Below, one piece after another: positions 36,601-43,611 of a stretch of 64,000 bases of DNA. The stretch comes from JAEUKH01 sp964447205 (GTDB lineage Bacteria > Myxococcota_A > Polyangia > Polyangiales > Ga0077539), in the NCBI GenBank assembly GCA_964447205.1, contig CAYUSB010000006.1, positions 1-64,000 on the forward strand, written 5' to 3'. Below the pieces are notes generated by a model. That model was not told where the DNA came from. It saw only the letters and a list, made by a program, of their open reading frames with translations, and did not search any database. The position numbers and the translations under genes are program-made. Each line of letters starts with the position of its first letter. Position 1 is the stretch's first letter.

Positions 36601-37774
36601 ACGAATCTTTATGCCGCGGGTCAAATCCCCATCGCGGGAATGTCTGTCCGACGCTGTTCTGCTGAGACGGCGCACTCGTACCGCACAACCCATTGGTATT
36701 GGGCGTACTAGCCATCGCGACGTCGGCGCCTAGAATCTCTGCACGATCACTCAGGCCATCACCATCTGTGTCCCGAGGGTCCATCCAGAGATGGTTAGGA
36801 TGGGCTACCCGATATGCGTTTGTGATGCAGGCCCGGTTGCCTGCAAACACGTTGAGCCCGTTGCAGGTCAAGAGTTCTGCCTCTACCTGATCGGACACCC
36901 CGTCTCGGTCGGCATCGTTGTGATAGTGGTCGTTGATGATGACCCGCATTCTGCCCAGCCCAGATGAAGCAGGAACAAGATTGGCTGGAGCCACCGGGAA
37001 TGTATTGCCGTATGCTACAATTGGGAAGCTGGGAGGGGCCGTGAACGGCCGCACCATCGCCCAATACCCGCCATTGTAGTAGATGCTGGCATCAGAAAGG
37101 TGCGCCGCAGTGCCGACACCACCGAAGTTCAGGTCGGCGAAGACAACTCGAAAATCGGTACCGAGCACCCACCCCTCTGTGGCATCTATACCCAGGTGGT
37201 CGTTGAGCGGGTTTCCCACTGTGGTATTCGCCCCCCGGATGGGGCCGTCTGTCGCAAGGACGCTCACTACGTCATACCACAGAGTGGGTCGGATCGGGGC
37301 GAGGTCCAACATCACGTTATCACTGAAGCGAAACGACTGCGATGCCACAAAGAAGTTGTTAAGATAGATATCGACTTTTCCATCAATGATGCCCGCGGCG
37401 GATGGGCCGCCATGGAGGAACAACGCGATGTTCGTGATGCCACTGGGTAGACTCATGGAGTGTGAGCCCGCCGCGGTCTGCTCTCGGATAGGCGTTGCGA
37501 CCTCACCGAGTACCGGGGCGAACACATGCCCAATGATGTCGATCTGACCACCCGCCCCCGGGCACAACGATTCTGTTCGCCCTGCCACCGGATGCGTGCA
37601 GTCTATGGTGATGTTGGACAGTTCGATCCGAAGCTCGGTGAGCCCGTTGGTTGGGACGGTGATCCAAGGAGCGCTGATGCCCCAGAGCCGATCGTGCACC
37701 CGTGGTTGGGCGACCGCTGCCCTGGCTCCGAGCAACCCGGCCAGGAGGAGGAGTGTGGACAGTAGATGTTTCAT
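33683..37774 (-). CDS. Large secreted metzincin-type zinc metalloprotease
   Basis: A 1363-aa secreted protein. The ATG at 37774 gives the signal MKHLLSTLLLLAGLLGARAA followed by VAQP. The zinc motif AHEMGHHLGLHHGG (residues ~567-580; HExxHxxGxxH) places it in the metzincin clan. Two calcium-binding thrombospondin-3-like stretches (DADRDGVSDQVE, DTDGDGLSDRAE) lie near residues 290-335. Cys-containing insertions lie on both sides of the active site, followed by a long C-terminal region without recognised repeats. It is probably a surface or secreted protease. The gene is translationally coupled to the FGE-fold lipoprotein that follows. Low GC relative to flanks suggests foreign origin. Confidence 0.85.
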   Translation of the reverse strand: MKHLLSTLLLLAGLLGARAAVAQPRVHDRLWGISAPWITVPTNGLTELRIELSNITIDCTHPVAGRTESLCPGAGGQIDIIGHVFAPVLGEVATPIREQTAAGSHSMSLPSGITNIALFLHGGPSAAGIIDGKVDIYLNNFFVASQSFRFSDNVMLDLAPIRPTLWYDVVSVLATDGPIRGANTTVGNPLNDHLGIDATEGWVLGTDFRVVFADLNFGGVGTAAHLSDASIYYNGGYWAMVRPFTAPPSFPIVAYGNTFPVAPANLVPASSGLGRMRVIINDHYHNDADRDGVSDQVEAELLTCNGLNVFAGNRACITNAYRVAHPNHLWMDPRDTDGDGLSDRAEILGADVAMASTPNTNGLCGTSAPSQQNSVGQTFPRWGFDPRHKDSLIELDMVPVRGPAACNDTTRTASCYMTLGNQVIPQNSASPASDVPFVDQLLQLRRWHEDFDLLTRERTSNPDQRNGIELHFDVSTAPKPTTNHGLRSVISLQDMSGVVRPGLIIAQPPTVQATTSTCACGANYVCSAPQHGGYSRRALLNNVFNGGGQSAYNDVIGGSVLRGVAVAHEMGHHLGLHHGGPLNAGDNPFGFDPANTPDLTDGHKIVHVSNMTYSYAEGTANPQGMRFSLGDRSLSPLPRYEWDAGTASMLFGYSELASAGSAGVDPFRFFLGMSGVLSMIRPQGCTGLGCVDMDFDQNNLLAGIVALPLEDRGERIRGETTIIHVNGYFCPAEGVAALSNFCCATPGRNADNARCVSSGVTTDPTLVRTTNTMLMAGQPVSTIVGNRLVNFFVDDLNPDPPAAGSTVNRQRCTQAPCPAHSFGKLRWTSLGQIVQPGDANAQSRNPFACGGRNTSCVAPDQISVGDVRTPSGALASLISGQTQIAAATMTRANTEHVLLAWTSRTSMNCQGQAQCDSQWGDLNVTYASPDAANPDPIAAGFRVVGLTGAALFGAQTAPRIAGVAAVAWDPQDNGEPTRTLLVVREAGGQFRTFWTLCDPDQGCNEMQQLFKDDGLPLFARSGLHFAVERPSVGAPSALLAYAFSENPETQTWGTLRVGRFQLSAGGPAFSVRQWFVQNNINQPLQVVFDGSVSIATTHATWGNPRVVLSAEADFGANDLLIYSAVSGLMPFPMGSSVLNIGGSFSVGGWDYSRARLVGSGGSSTQPAFAPAPGFVRALIQDSRSGQVTGGPEMNRFDRRIRSFDVAFADSGVVYQFHTVNELAMIEPHYNRDEQATLAFNLCRTLATTSRGRPGYDLEQVPSGHGALRCPGATDWAWSNAGILSLAEQVRLYCLGDCLQGGQPDFRVYQDVAQLIVNPANWAAPVSAPATFPGSTRDDAEGGSACWAERESLRSFRVYEVAPP

Positions 37775-37779
37775 TGGTT

Positions 37780-37905
37780 TCAACGCCACTCCGGATGACG
37801 AGCCATAAAGTGCCTCGACGCTACCTCGCGAATCAACGGGTCGCACAGGTACATCCTGGTCAGCACGTCGAGGTCTTTGGCAACGTTCAGGTCGTCTGGG
37901 CGGCC
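37780..37905 (-). other. Open frame continuing past an in-frame TAG
   Basis: Directly after the TAG at 37906-37908, the same frame continues for about 40 codons and ends with TGA at 37780-37782, 5 bp upstream of the protease gene start at 37774. The translation (GRPDDLNVAKDLDVLTRMYL, then CDPLIREVASRHFMARHPEWR) looks like real protein. It is either the missing C-terminus of the small lipoprotein (nonsense mutation), a readthrough extension, or a sequencing error. Confidence 0.6.
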
Positions 37906-38226
37906 CTACCCCGGGAGCGGGCCGACCTCCTGGATGAGCAACTCCAACGGGATGTCCGCGTGTGGGTGCTCGGCCCTCAGCGCATCCGCAGCCGCCTGGG
38001 CCTCGGCCTCGCCGGTGGGGGTCCGGAGTTTGGCCACCTCGCCTTGTACCAGTTGACATTCCTCGGTGACTGTGACTGCTGCGCGGTGTTGACGCGGTGG
38101 AGAGGTAGACCCGTCACCCGAGTCACCCTGACAGCCCAGGACGACAAGGAGTGGGAAGCCGACGATCCAGCGCGGTGGGTCCCGGCGCGGATATCGAGCT
38201 GCCAAACGATTGATGGTGGGAGGCAT
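37906..38226 (-). CDS. Small lipoprotein-like protein, possibly truncated
   Basis: A 106-aa product from ATG 38226: a basic N-terminus, hydrophobic WIVGFPLLVVLGC (lipobox VLGC), then a mature part with ECQLVQGEVAKLRTPTGEAE, AQAAADALRAEHPHADIP and LELLIQEVGPLPG before TAG. The frame reopens for 40 further protein-like codons after the TAG (see 37780-37905), so the ancestral protein was probably about 147 aa. It lies upstream of the protease gene on the same strand and would form a three-gene unit with it. Confidence 0.65.
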   Translation of the reverse strand: MPPTINRLAARYPRRDPPRWIVGFPLLVVLGCQGDSGDGSTSPPRQHRAAVTVTEECQLVQGEVAKLRTPTGEAEAQAAADALRAEHPHADIPLELLIQEVGPLPG

Positions 38227-38421
38227 CGGCCGAGTTTCGTCGGGAACCTGCTTCGTGTCAACAGCCTCCCCGGAGTATCCAGAGAGATCGCCGCTTCCCT
38301 GGCTCCTGCGCCAGCAGTGCTTCATCCGGTGTCCCACGCGCCCACCATCGAAGATGGCTCGCCGTGCTGCTCCCCGAGCGCGGCTACAAGGCCCACGCAA
38401 GAACCGTGCAGCCCATCCTCG

Positions 38422-38521
38422 CCCTGGGCCTTGTCACCCCTCGGGCGGGAGGGTGACCTCGTTGGCCCGCGGGGCGATCCCGGTGACCCGGGTGATGATG
38501 CGCTCGAGCCTGCGCCAGAAA
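38422..38521. repeat. Direct repeat, right copy
   Basis: Right partner of 32265-32365, overlapping the 3' end of the carF-like gene. The distance between the copies is about 6.16 kb. The right copy belongs to the complete gene. Confidence 0.85.
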
Positions 38522-39174
38522 TCGACGCCCTCCAGCGGGCCGTCGAGCCAGCCCCCGGTGATACAATAGTGCCCGAGGTGCGGGGCCACGTGATGGACAT
38601 CGTGGTGCCGGGGCGACAATACGAGCCCCCAACGCTGCAGGGCCTGCACGGCCCGCGGGGCCACGGGCAGGTGGGCCCACTGGTGGCACTGGCTGGTGAG
38701 GGTCACGAACACCCCCATCGACACCGCGAAGGCGTGGCCGAAGACCCGGGCGAAGGTCGGGGCCGCGGGGTTGAGGGGGGCCAGGAGACACAGCCCCAGG
38801 GGCAGGAGCGACAGCAGGGCGTTGGTCCCGTTGGCCTCGACGAAATCGTGGCGGCAGATCTCCTCGGGGTCGACGTGGTGCTCACGAAACTGCCGGATGA
38901 AGATCCTGCCCAGGAGGGGCGTGTCGACGCTGCCCCAGGTGTCGCAGCCCCAGTGCACGAAGCCCGAGATGAAGTCCGAAGCCAGGGCCCCCACGGCCAC
39001 CCCGGCGAGGGCCGTCCCGACCAGGGCCGGGCCCGACAACGACCGCACGACGGTGGACACGAGCCACAGGCCGAGGGCGAAGAAGCCGACCACCGCGAGG
39101 GTCTCGGCGATGCGTTGCCCGCGGCTGTAGCCGCCCCCGATGCGAGGGCGATGCGAGGGAGAGGGAGGGTTCAT
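38434..39174 (-). CDS. carF: CarF/TMEM189-type plasmanylethanolamine desaturase
   Basis: A 246-aa membrane enzyme of the CarF/PEDS1 family, which introduces the vinyl-ether bond of plasmalogens. In Myxococcus, CarF is required for the light-induced carotenoid response. Hydrophobic segments flank several conserved His motifs: DFISGFVHWGCDTWG, FIRQFREHHVDPEEICRHD, LTSQCHQWAHLP, and VLSPRHHDVHHVAPHLGHYCITGG. These are the expected metal ligands of the family. The start ATG at 39174 precedes MNPPSPSHRPRIGGGYSRGQ. The ion-permease gene lies about 80 bp upstream on the same strand. The 3' end is duplicated at 32265. Confidence 0.9.
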   Translation of the reverse strand: MNPPSPSHRPRIGGGYSRGQRIAETLAVVGFFALGLWLVSTVVRSLSGPALVGTALAGVAVGALASDFISGFVHWGCDTWGSVDTPLLGRIFIRQFREHHVDPEEICRHDFVEANGTNALLSLLPLGLCLLAPLNPAAPTFARVFGHAFAVSMGVFVTLTSQCHQWAHLPVAPRAVQALQRWGLVLSPRHHDVHHVAPHLGHYCITGGWLDGPLEGVDFWRRLERIITRVTGIAPRANEVTLPPEG

Positions 39175-39254
39175 CGGGGCCTTCGATGAGCGGAGACTAC
39201 TCAGATTTTGGCCCGGGCCAAGTCGCGGGTGGGGGGAGCGTGTGCGGCAGCGGG

Positions 39255-40580
39255 TCAGCGGGCCGCGAGGAGGGCGTACCCGAGGGCCACCGACTCGATC
39301 AGAACGAAGGCCACCAGGCCCACCGGGAGGAAGTCGCGGAAGGCAAACCCCAGGGGCCGGTCGTGCCGGTCGCGCAGGTCGGCCCGCTCGACGAGCCCTT
39401 GGGCCAACGGGCCCGCGGTGGCGGCCGTGAGAAAGAGCGAGCTCCCCGCGCAGACCGACAGGGCCAATCCCACGTACACCGCCGCGGGGGGGAGGGTCTG
39501 GGCCAGGGTGGCGGCCACGTCGAGGAGGGAGGCCATCCCCGGCCCCGCGGAGAAGACCCCCGTGACCAGGCCCGCCCCCAGGAGAAACACCACGAGGCGC
39601 CCCCGGGGCCCCAGGGGGAGCCCCAGGACCCACTGCCCCAGGGCCTCGAAGACCCCCGCCCGGCGGGCCGCGGCCACCATCACGAAGAGCCCCAGGAGGA
39701 AGAGGGCGGCCTCGATGTCGACCCGGGTTCGGGCGATGCGTTCGCCGCGCAGGCCGCGGGCGAGGAGGGCGGCGCAGACCCCGATCCAGCACACCAGGGC
39801 GGGGTCGAGGCCCCACGCGGCCGGGGCCAGGGACCACACGGCCAGCATGGCCCCGAGGCTCAGGGCCGCGGGCACGAAGGCCCCCATCCGGAGGCGGGTG
39901 TTGCGGTGCAGGGCCTCGGTCAGACGCAGGGCCAGCCGACGCCCGAGGGGGTCGACGGGGAGGTCGCGCTCGGGGGCCACGACGAACGTGACCACCCCGA
40001 GGAGCAGGCCAAACCCGACGAGGGTGGCCGGCAGGGCCCGCACGAGGTAGTCGCCAAAACGCATGCTCCCGCGGGACAGGAGCAGGATGGCCGGGAAGTC
40101 GCCGATGGGGGTGGCGGCCCCGCCGAGGTTGCAGGCCACCAGGAGGGTTCCGAGGGTCCACCGGACCGAGCGGGCGGTGGGGTCGGAGGCCCGGAGCAGG
40201 GCCAGGAGCACCGGGAGCACGAGCACGAGGGCCGTGAGGTTGTTGACCAGCCCCGACACCACGAACATCCCGCACGCGAAGGCCAGGCGCATCCGCCCGG
40301 GGGCCCCGCGGCTGAGCCGGGCGGTCCACACGGCGAGCACGCTCAGGGCCTGGGCCTCGGCCAGGAGCTCGGCGAGGAGCCCGAGCCCCACCAGGATCAC
40401 CAGGACCCCCCAGGGCACGTCGGCCAGGAGCTGGCCCGTGGTGGCCAGACCCGTCAGCGAGCACCCCAGGGCGCACAGCCCCGCCCCCGAGAGCACGAGG
40501 AGCAGGCGCATCCTGGGGGCCAGGGCCTGGGCTACCAGGGTGACCAGCAACACCGTCGGAGGGATCCACGCACCGCGCAC
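39255..40580 (-). CDS. ArsB/NhaD/CitM-like ion permease
   Basis: A 441-aa inner-membrane protein with about 12 transmembrane segments. The re-entrant-like motifs of the ion transporter superfamily (SLC13/ArsB/NhaD group) are visible: SGLVNNLTALVLVLPVLLAL and LVACNLGGAATPIGDFPAIL in the first half, and TGVFSAGPGMASLL with VCAGSSLFLTAATAGPLAQG in the second half. The inverted-repeat architecture is intact. Substrate (Na+, arsenite, dicarboxylate, sulfate) cannot be told. It may be co-transcribed with carF downstream and the 215-aa gene 18 bp upstream. Confidence 0.85.
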   Translation of the reverse strand: MRGAWIPPTVLLVTLVAQALAPRMRLLLVLSGAGLCALGCSLTGLATTGQLLADVPWGVLVILVGLGLLAELLAEAQALSVLAVWTARLSRGAPGRMRLAFACGMFVVSGLVNNLTALVLVLPVLLALLRASDPTARSVRWTLGTLLVACNLGGAATPIGDFPAILLLSRGSMRFGDYLVRALPATLVGFGLLLGVVTFVVAPERDLPVDPLGRRLALRLTEALHRNTRLRMGAFVPAALSLGAMLAVWSLAPAAWGLDPALVCWIGVCAALLARGLRGERIARTRVDIEAALFLLGLFVMVAAARRAGVFEALGQWVLGLPLGPRGRLVVFLLGAGLVTGVFSAGPGMASLLDVAATLAQTLPPAAVYVGLALSVCAGSSLFLTAATAGPLAQGLVERADLRDRHDRPLGFAFRDFLPVGLVAFVLIESVALGYALLAAR

Positions 40581-40598
40581 GACGAGCTCGCCCTCTTC

Positions 40599-41246
40599 CT
40601 ACACGATCACGGAGAAGTCGCCGCAGGCCGCGTCGCCGAGCCAGCGGGGGTACATCTCGGAGGCTTCGGGCAGGACGTTCCAGCCGACCAGGGCACGAAA
40701 CTGGGGGCGGGTGTCGGGACCGAGGACCCGCAGCCACTCCAGGGACACCCGGGCCCGATCGCCGACCGTGCCGTAGACAAAGGTGAGGAGACCCGCGCGG
40801 GCCCCGGCCCACTGTTGGAAGTCGTCGAAGGCCACCCCCTCGACCGCGGACGGATAGGTCGCGGCCACCCGGTCCCAGTCGATGGGCCCGAGCGAACGAT
40901 GCTGGAGCAGGGCCACCCGCGGCCCCGGAGGCCCCAGGAGGGGCGGCAGGAGCAGATCGAGGGCAGTGGCTTCAAGGCCCACCACGAGGACCCGCGAGAG
41001 CCCCTGGAGGGCCCGCAGGGGGCCTTCGGGCGACAGGGGAGCGAGGGCCCCGTCGCGGAGAAAGGCAGCGGCCACGGCGTCGAGGACGGAGTAGTCGCGG
41101 CCGTGCACCTCACGCAGGAGCCGGACCCCGTCGGGGCCGTAGAGCTCGGCGGTCTCTTGCACGACGATCCGGGCCGCGGAGAGGAACCCGAGCTCGGCCG
41201 CGGCGGCCAGGAAGGTCTTGCCGAGGGCGGCGGGCAGGGTCGTCAC
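40599..41246 (-). CDS. Protein of unknown function, possible ligand-binding fold
   Basis: A 215-aa protein. Its GTG start overlaps the upstream stop (GTGA), so the two are coupled. Alternating hydrophobic strands (VLVVGLEATALDLLLPPLLG, PRVALLQHRSLGPIDWDRV, AGLLTFVYGTVGDR) look like a Rossmann-like or phosphotransfer-type alpha/beta fold. No known motif is recognised. The C-terminus YPRWLGDAACGDFSVIV contains a Cys/Asp pair. Function unknown. It sits upstream of the ion permease on the same strand. Confidence 0.7.
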   Translation of the reverse strand: MTTLPAALGKTFLAAAAELGFLSAARIVVQETAELYGPDGVRLLREVHGRDYSVLDAVAAAFLRDGALAPLSPEGPLRALQGLSRVLVVGLEATALDLLLPPLLGPPGPRVALLQHRSLGPIDWDRVAATYPSAVEGVAFDDFQQWAGARAGLLTFVYGTVGDRARVSLEWLRVLGPDTRPQFRALVGWNVLPEASEMYPRWLGDAACGDFSVIV

Positions 41247-41779
41247 GCCCCGGGGCCTTCGGGGCCGTCTCCGAGACGGGCGAGGATGGCCTCCAGGAGG
41301 GTGACCATCAGGGCGTTGGCCAGGGCGTGATGGGGGGGCCCGTCGGTGAGGTGTTCGATCAGGAGGTCGGTGGTGCGCGGGTCGCCGATGGCCCGGCCGA
41401 GGGCCGCGGTGGGCAGGGAGAGGGGGTAGTCGCGTTCGGCCGGGTCGAGGGCCGCCCGCAGATGGGGCGGGAGCCGCAGGGAGATCGCCGCCGCGGGAGG
41501 AGCCTGGGGGTCCGCCCCGGGGCCAGGCTCGGGGAGCGGGGGGCAGCGCTGGAGGGTTCGTTCGAGCAGGAGGAGGAGGGCTACGGTGGCCCCGCGGTGA
41601 TGGGACGGGCCCTCGTCGACGAGGCAGCGGAGCACGAAGGCCCGGTCGTGGGAGTCGGCCACCCAGGGAGCGAGGAGGGCCTCGACCCGGGCCCGCACGA
41701 GTCGGTCGGCGGCCGAGCCGTGGTGGGCCCCCGGAGACGGAGACGGAGGCGGAGGCGGATGAGAGGGACGCTTCTTCAT
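41243..41779 (-). CDS. Helical protein of unknown function
   Basis: A 178-aa protein from ATG 41779 (MKKRPSHPPPPPSPSP, a proline-rich start), then long helices (SAADRLVRARVEALLAPWVA, RAFVLRCLVDEG, ATVALLLLLERTLQR, and ALANALMVTLLEAILARL). Internal Pro/Ala linker around residues 85-100. The repeating helix-turn pattern could be a small HEAT-like or TPR-like bundle. It heads the chain of coupled minus-strand genes ending at carF. No known family recognised. Confidence 0.6.
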   Translation of the reverse strand: MKKRPSHPPPPPSPSPGAHHGSAADRLVRARVEALLAPWVADSHDRAFVLRCLVDEGPSHHRGATVALLLLLERTLQRCPPLPEPGPGADPQAPPAAAISLRLPPHLRAALDPAERDYPLSLPTAALGRAIGDPRTTDLLIEHLTDGPPHHALANALMVTLLEAILARLGDGPEGPGA

Positions 41780-41919
41780 GCGCTGGGACGGGTTGTCTCC
41801 AGATTCGCCGCAAAGGGCCATGGGATGCAATGCCCTCCCGGGTCACCGCGCCGCAGGCCGCGGCAGAGGGAGCATCGCTCCGAGCGCTTCACCCCTGGAA
41901 TCCCCGGCAAATCTCTGCA

Positions 41920-42912
41920 ATGAAGGGGGCGTCCGCAGGAGACGAAGAGGTCGCGTTGCAGCAGGGTCATCGACACGATTTCCGGACACAACCGACGCGG
42001 GGGAAGCCTGTCGCGCGGCTCGTTCTGTGGGGGGCGGTGCTCGTGGGGTGCACGGACGACCCGGCCCCCGGGCCCGTCGACGCCGCCGTGGCCGACACGG
42101 GGGCTGCGGAGGTCGGGGCGGATGTTCCCCTCGACCTGCCCCCGGGCGACGTAGGGCCCGCGGGCGGGCCGTGCAGCTTCAACGACGACTGCGTCCCCCA
42201 GGAGCGATGCGGCTGCGACGGGACCGCCGGGTGCCGGTGCGCCCCGGGGGTTCGGGGGACGGGCGAGGCCGGGGTGACGGCCTGCACGTCGGGCGATGAC
42301 TGCGCGAGCGCGTTGTGTGTGGAGGCCCACGGGGGGTCGTTGTGCTCGCGGGCCTGCGAGACGGGCGTCGACTGCCCCCCGGGGCTCCCGCGGTGCGTGT
42401 CGGTGGCCCTGGTCGGGCGGTTCTGTGCGCGCGACCCGGCGGGGCCTCCGCCTGGGGACGCGGGACCGGGTCCCTCCCTGCCGGGCTGCGAGGGCGACTG
42501 CGCCCGGACGCGGATCGAGGCCCGGTTCGGGTCGACCACACGCACCCTCGACCGGGCCCAACACGGGGCCGACGGTCCGGGGCGGCTGCACGTGGAAGCT
42601 CACCTCGGAGGCGATCCGGCCTGCCCCAATGACCGCTCGCCTACGCCCCGGCACACCGTCGTCTTGCGCGGGGTGCGAGCCGTGGCTGCGGGCGAAGCCC
42701 AGACCGGGGCCGAGGGGTTGTCCGCGTCGCTCCTCGACTTCACGGGGGAGCTCGCATCGAGCCCGATCGTTCGGGCGACGGCCGTGCGGGTGACGCAGCG
42801 GGCCTTTGTGGCCGGTCAGGGGGTGGCCTTCTCCCTCACCGCCACCTTCCCCGGCGGAACCCTCACCGGCACCGTCTTCGCGCCCCACTGCCCGAGCCTC
42901 GACGCCCGCTGA
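41920..42912 (+). CDS. Cys-containing lipoprotein of unknown function
   Basis: A roughly 330-aa lipoprotein with signal RLVLWGAVLVGC and the Asp/Ala/Pro linker typical of this genome. Residues ~75-190 hold Cys-rich modules (SFNDDCVPQERCGCDGTAGC, TSGDDCASALCVEAHGGSLC). The C-terminal ~140 residues are beta-rich (TRIEARFGSTTRTLDRAQHG, VTQRAFVAGQGVAFSLTATF, LTGTVFAPHC). The start is uncertain: ATG 41920 gives a long N-terminal lead before the hydrophobic segment, and a TTG at 41956 would be shorter. It ends convergently with a repeat region. Confidence 0.65.
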   Translation: MKGASAGDEEVALQQGHRHDFRTQPTRGKPVARLVLWGAVLVGCTDDPAPGPVDAAVADTGAAEVGADVPLDLPPGDVGPAGGPCSFNDDCVPQERCGCDGTAGCRCAPGVRGTGEAGVTACTSGDDCASALCVEAHGGSLCSRACETGVDCPPGLPRCVSVALVGRFCARDPAGPPPGDAGPGPSLPGCEGDCARTRIEARFGSTTRTLDRAQHGADGPGRLHVEAHLGGDPACPNDRSPTPRHTVVLRGVRAVAAGEAQTGAEGLSASLLDFTGELASSPIVRATAVRVTQRAFVAGQGVAFSLTATFPGGTLTGTVFAPHCPSLDAR

Positions 42913-42930
42913 AGGTACGCAGACGAAGAG

Positions 42931-43164
42931 AACCGCAAGGGCGCAAGGGTCGCAAGGGCCAGAAGGTTGTGGGGGCAGCGGGCAGGCGCAGGGGGACGGC
43001 GGGCAGCGAAGCCGCAAGGGCGCGAGGGTCGCAAGGGCCAGAAGGTTGTGGGGGGCAGCGGGCAGGCGAAGGCCGGCGCGCTGACGAGGGCACGTTCGCC
43101 TGCGAAACATCGCGGGGGTCACGCCGCCCCTTTCCCCCCCAAAAAACTTCCGCTCATGCGGGCT
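42931..43164. repeat. Long palindromic intergenic repeat, copy C
   Basis: Same family as copies A and B. Two left arms (about 42931-42966, AACCGCAAGGGCGCAAGG...; and about 43007-43042) in tandem, then a core beginning GCAGCGGGCAGGCGAAGGCC that matches the start of copy A's core, continuing with GAAACATCGCGGGGGTCACG, a segment shared with copy E. The right arm is degenerate (about 43145-43164) and is followed by nested repeats. Confidence 0.8.
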
Positions 43165-43490
43165 CCGGGCTGGAGCCCAGCGAGAGCTGCCTCCCACGGA
43201 CGCCCCCCCGCCCGGAAGGTACGTGGATGGATCGCGCAGAGAGGTCCGTGAGGCCGCTGACTCTCCCCCATTGATTCTTGTGCAGCTCGACTCCCCCTCT
43301 CCCATGGGAGAGGGGGAACTGAGTGACACGCGAACCGCGGGGGGAGAGTGACACGCGAACCGCGGGGGGAGAGTCACAGCCCCTTGGTCCCTCCACGCGA
43401 GGCCTCCAGCACAGCCGTGGGAGAACCTCCGCCAACAGGGGGAGCGGCCGTTCCCTGGCCGGGCTTCAGCCCGAGGGCCGCATGAGCGAA
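43151..43490. repeat. Nested inverted repeat and 25-bp tandem repeat
   Basis: Sequence beginning CGCTCATGCGG at ~43151 and its near reverse complement ending CCGCATGAGCG at ~43490 (both carry a GGGCTGGAGCCC-like block) form an outer inverted repeat of ~40-45 bp arms. Within it are a perfect 26-bp palindrome at 43292-43317 (centre CCCATGGG) and two perfect 25-bp tandem units at 43321-43345 and 43346-43370 (GAGTGACACGCG...). The element appears inserted between the left and right halves of the copy C/D palindrome. Confidence 0.75.
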
Positions 43491-43492
43491 AA

Positions 43493-43583
43493 CTTCTGGC
43501 CCTTGCGACCCTTGCGCCCTTGCGGTTTCGTCGCCCGTCGCCCGTCGCCCATTGCCCGTCGCCCGTCGCCCATTGCCCGGTCA
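43493..43583. repeat. Right arm of the long palindromic repeat (copy D)
   Basis: A right arm of the family (CTTCTGGCCCTTGCGACCCT at about 43493) followed by runs of GCCCGTC/GCCCATT. With copy C it may have been one element of the copy A type split by the nested repeat at 43151-43490. The whole gap 42913-43611 is occupied by repeat sequence and holds no gene. Confidence 0.75.
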
Positions 43584-43611
43584 GAAATCCAGGCGCGATG
43601 TCGCAGTGGTC

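Noticed and set aside
32265..38521. Integrative element with its own integrase
   Set aside because: The bounded segment encodes no integrase, transposase or recombinase; only the repeat arrangement suggests past insertion.
39174..40812. Extension of the carF-like frame upstream to 40812
   Set aside because: The upstream part is antisense-type Arg/Gly/Pro-rich sequence overlapping the ion permease gene; the family start is at 39174.
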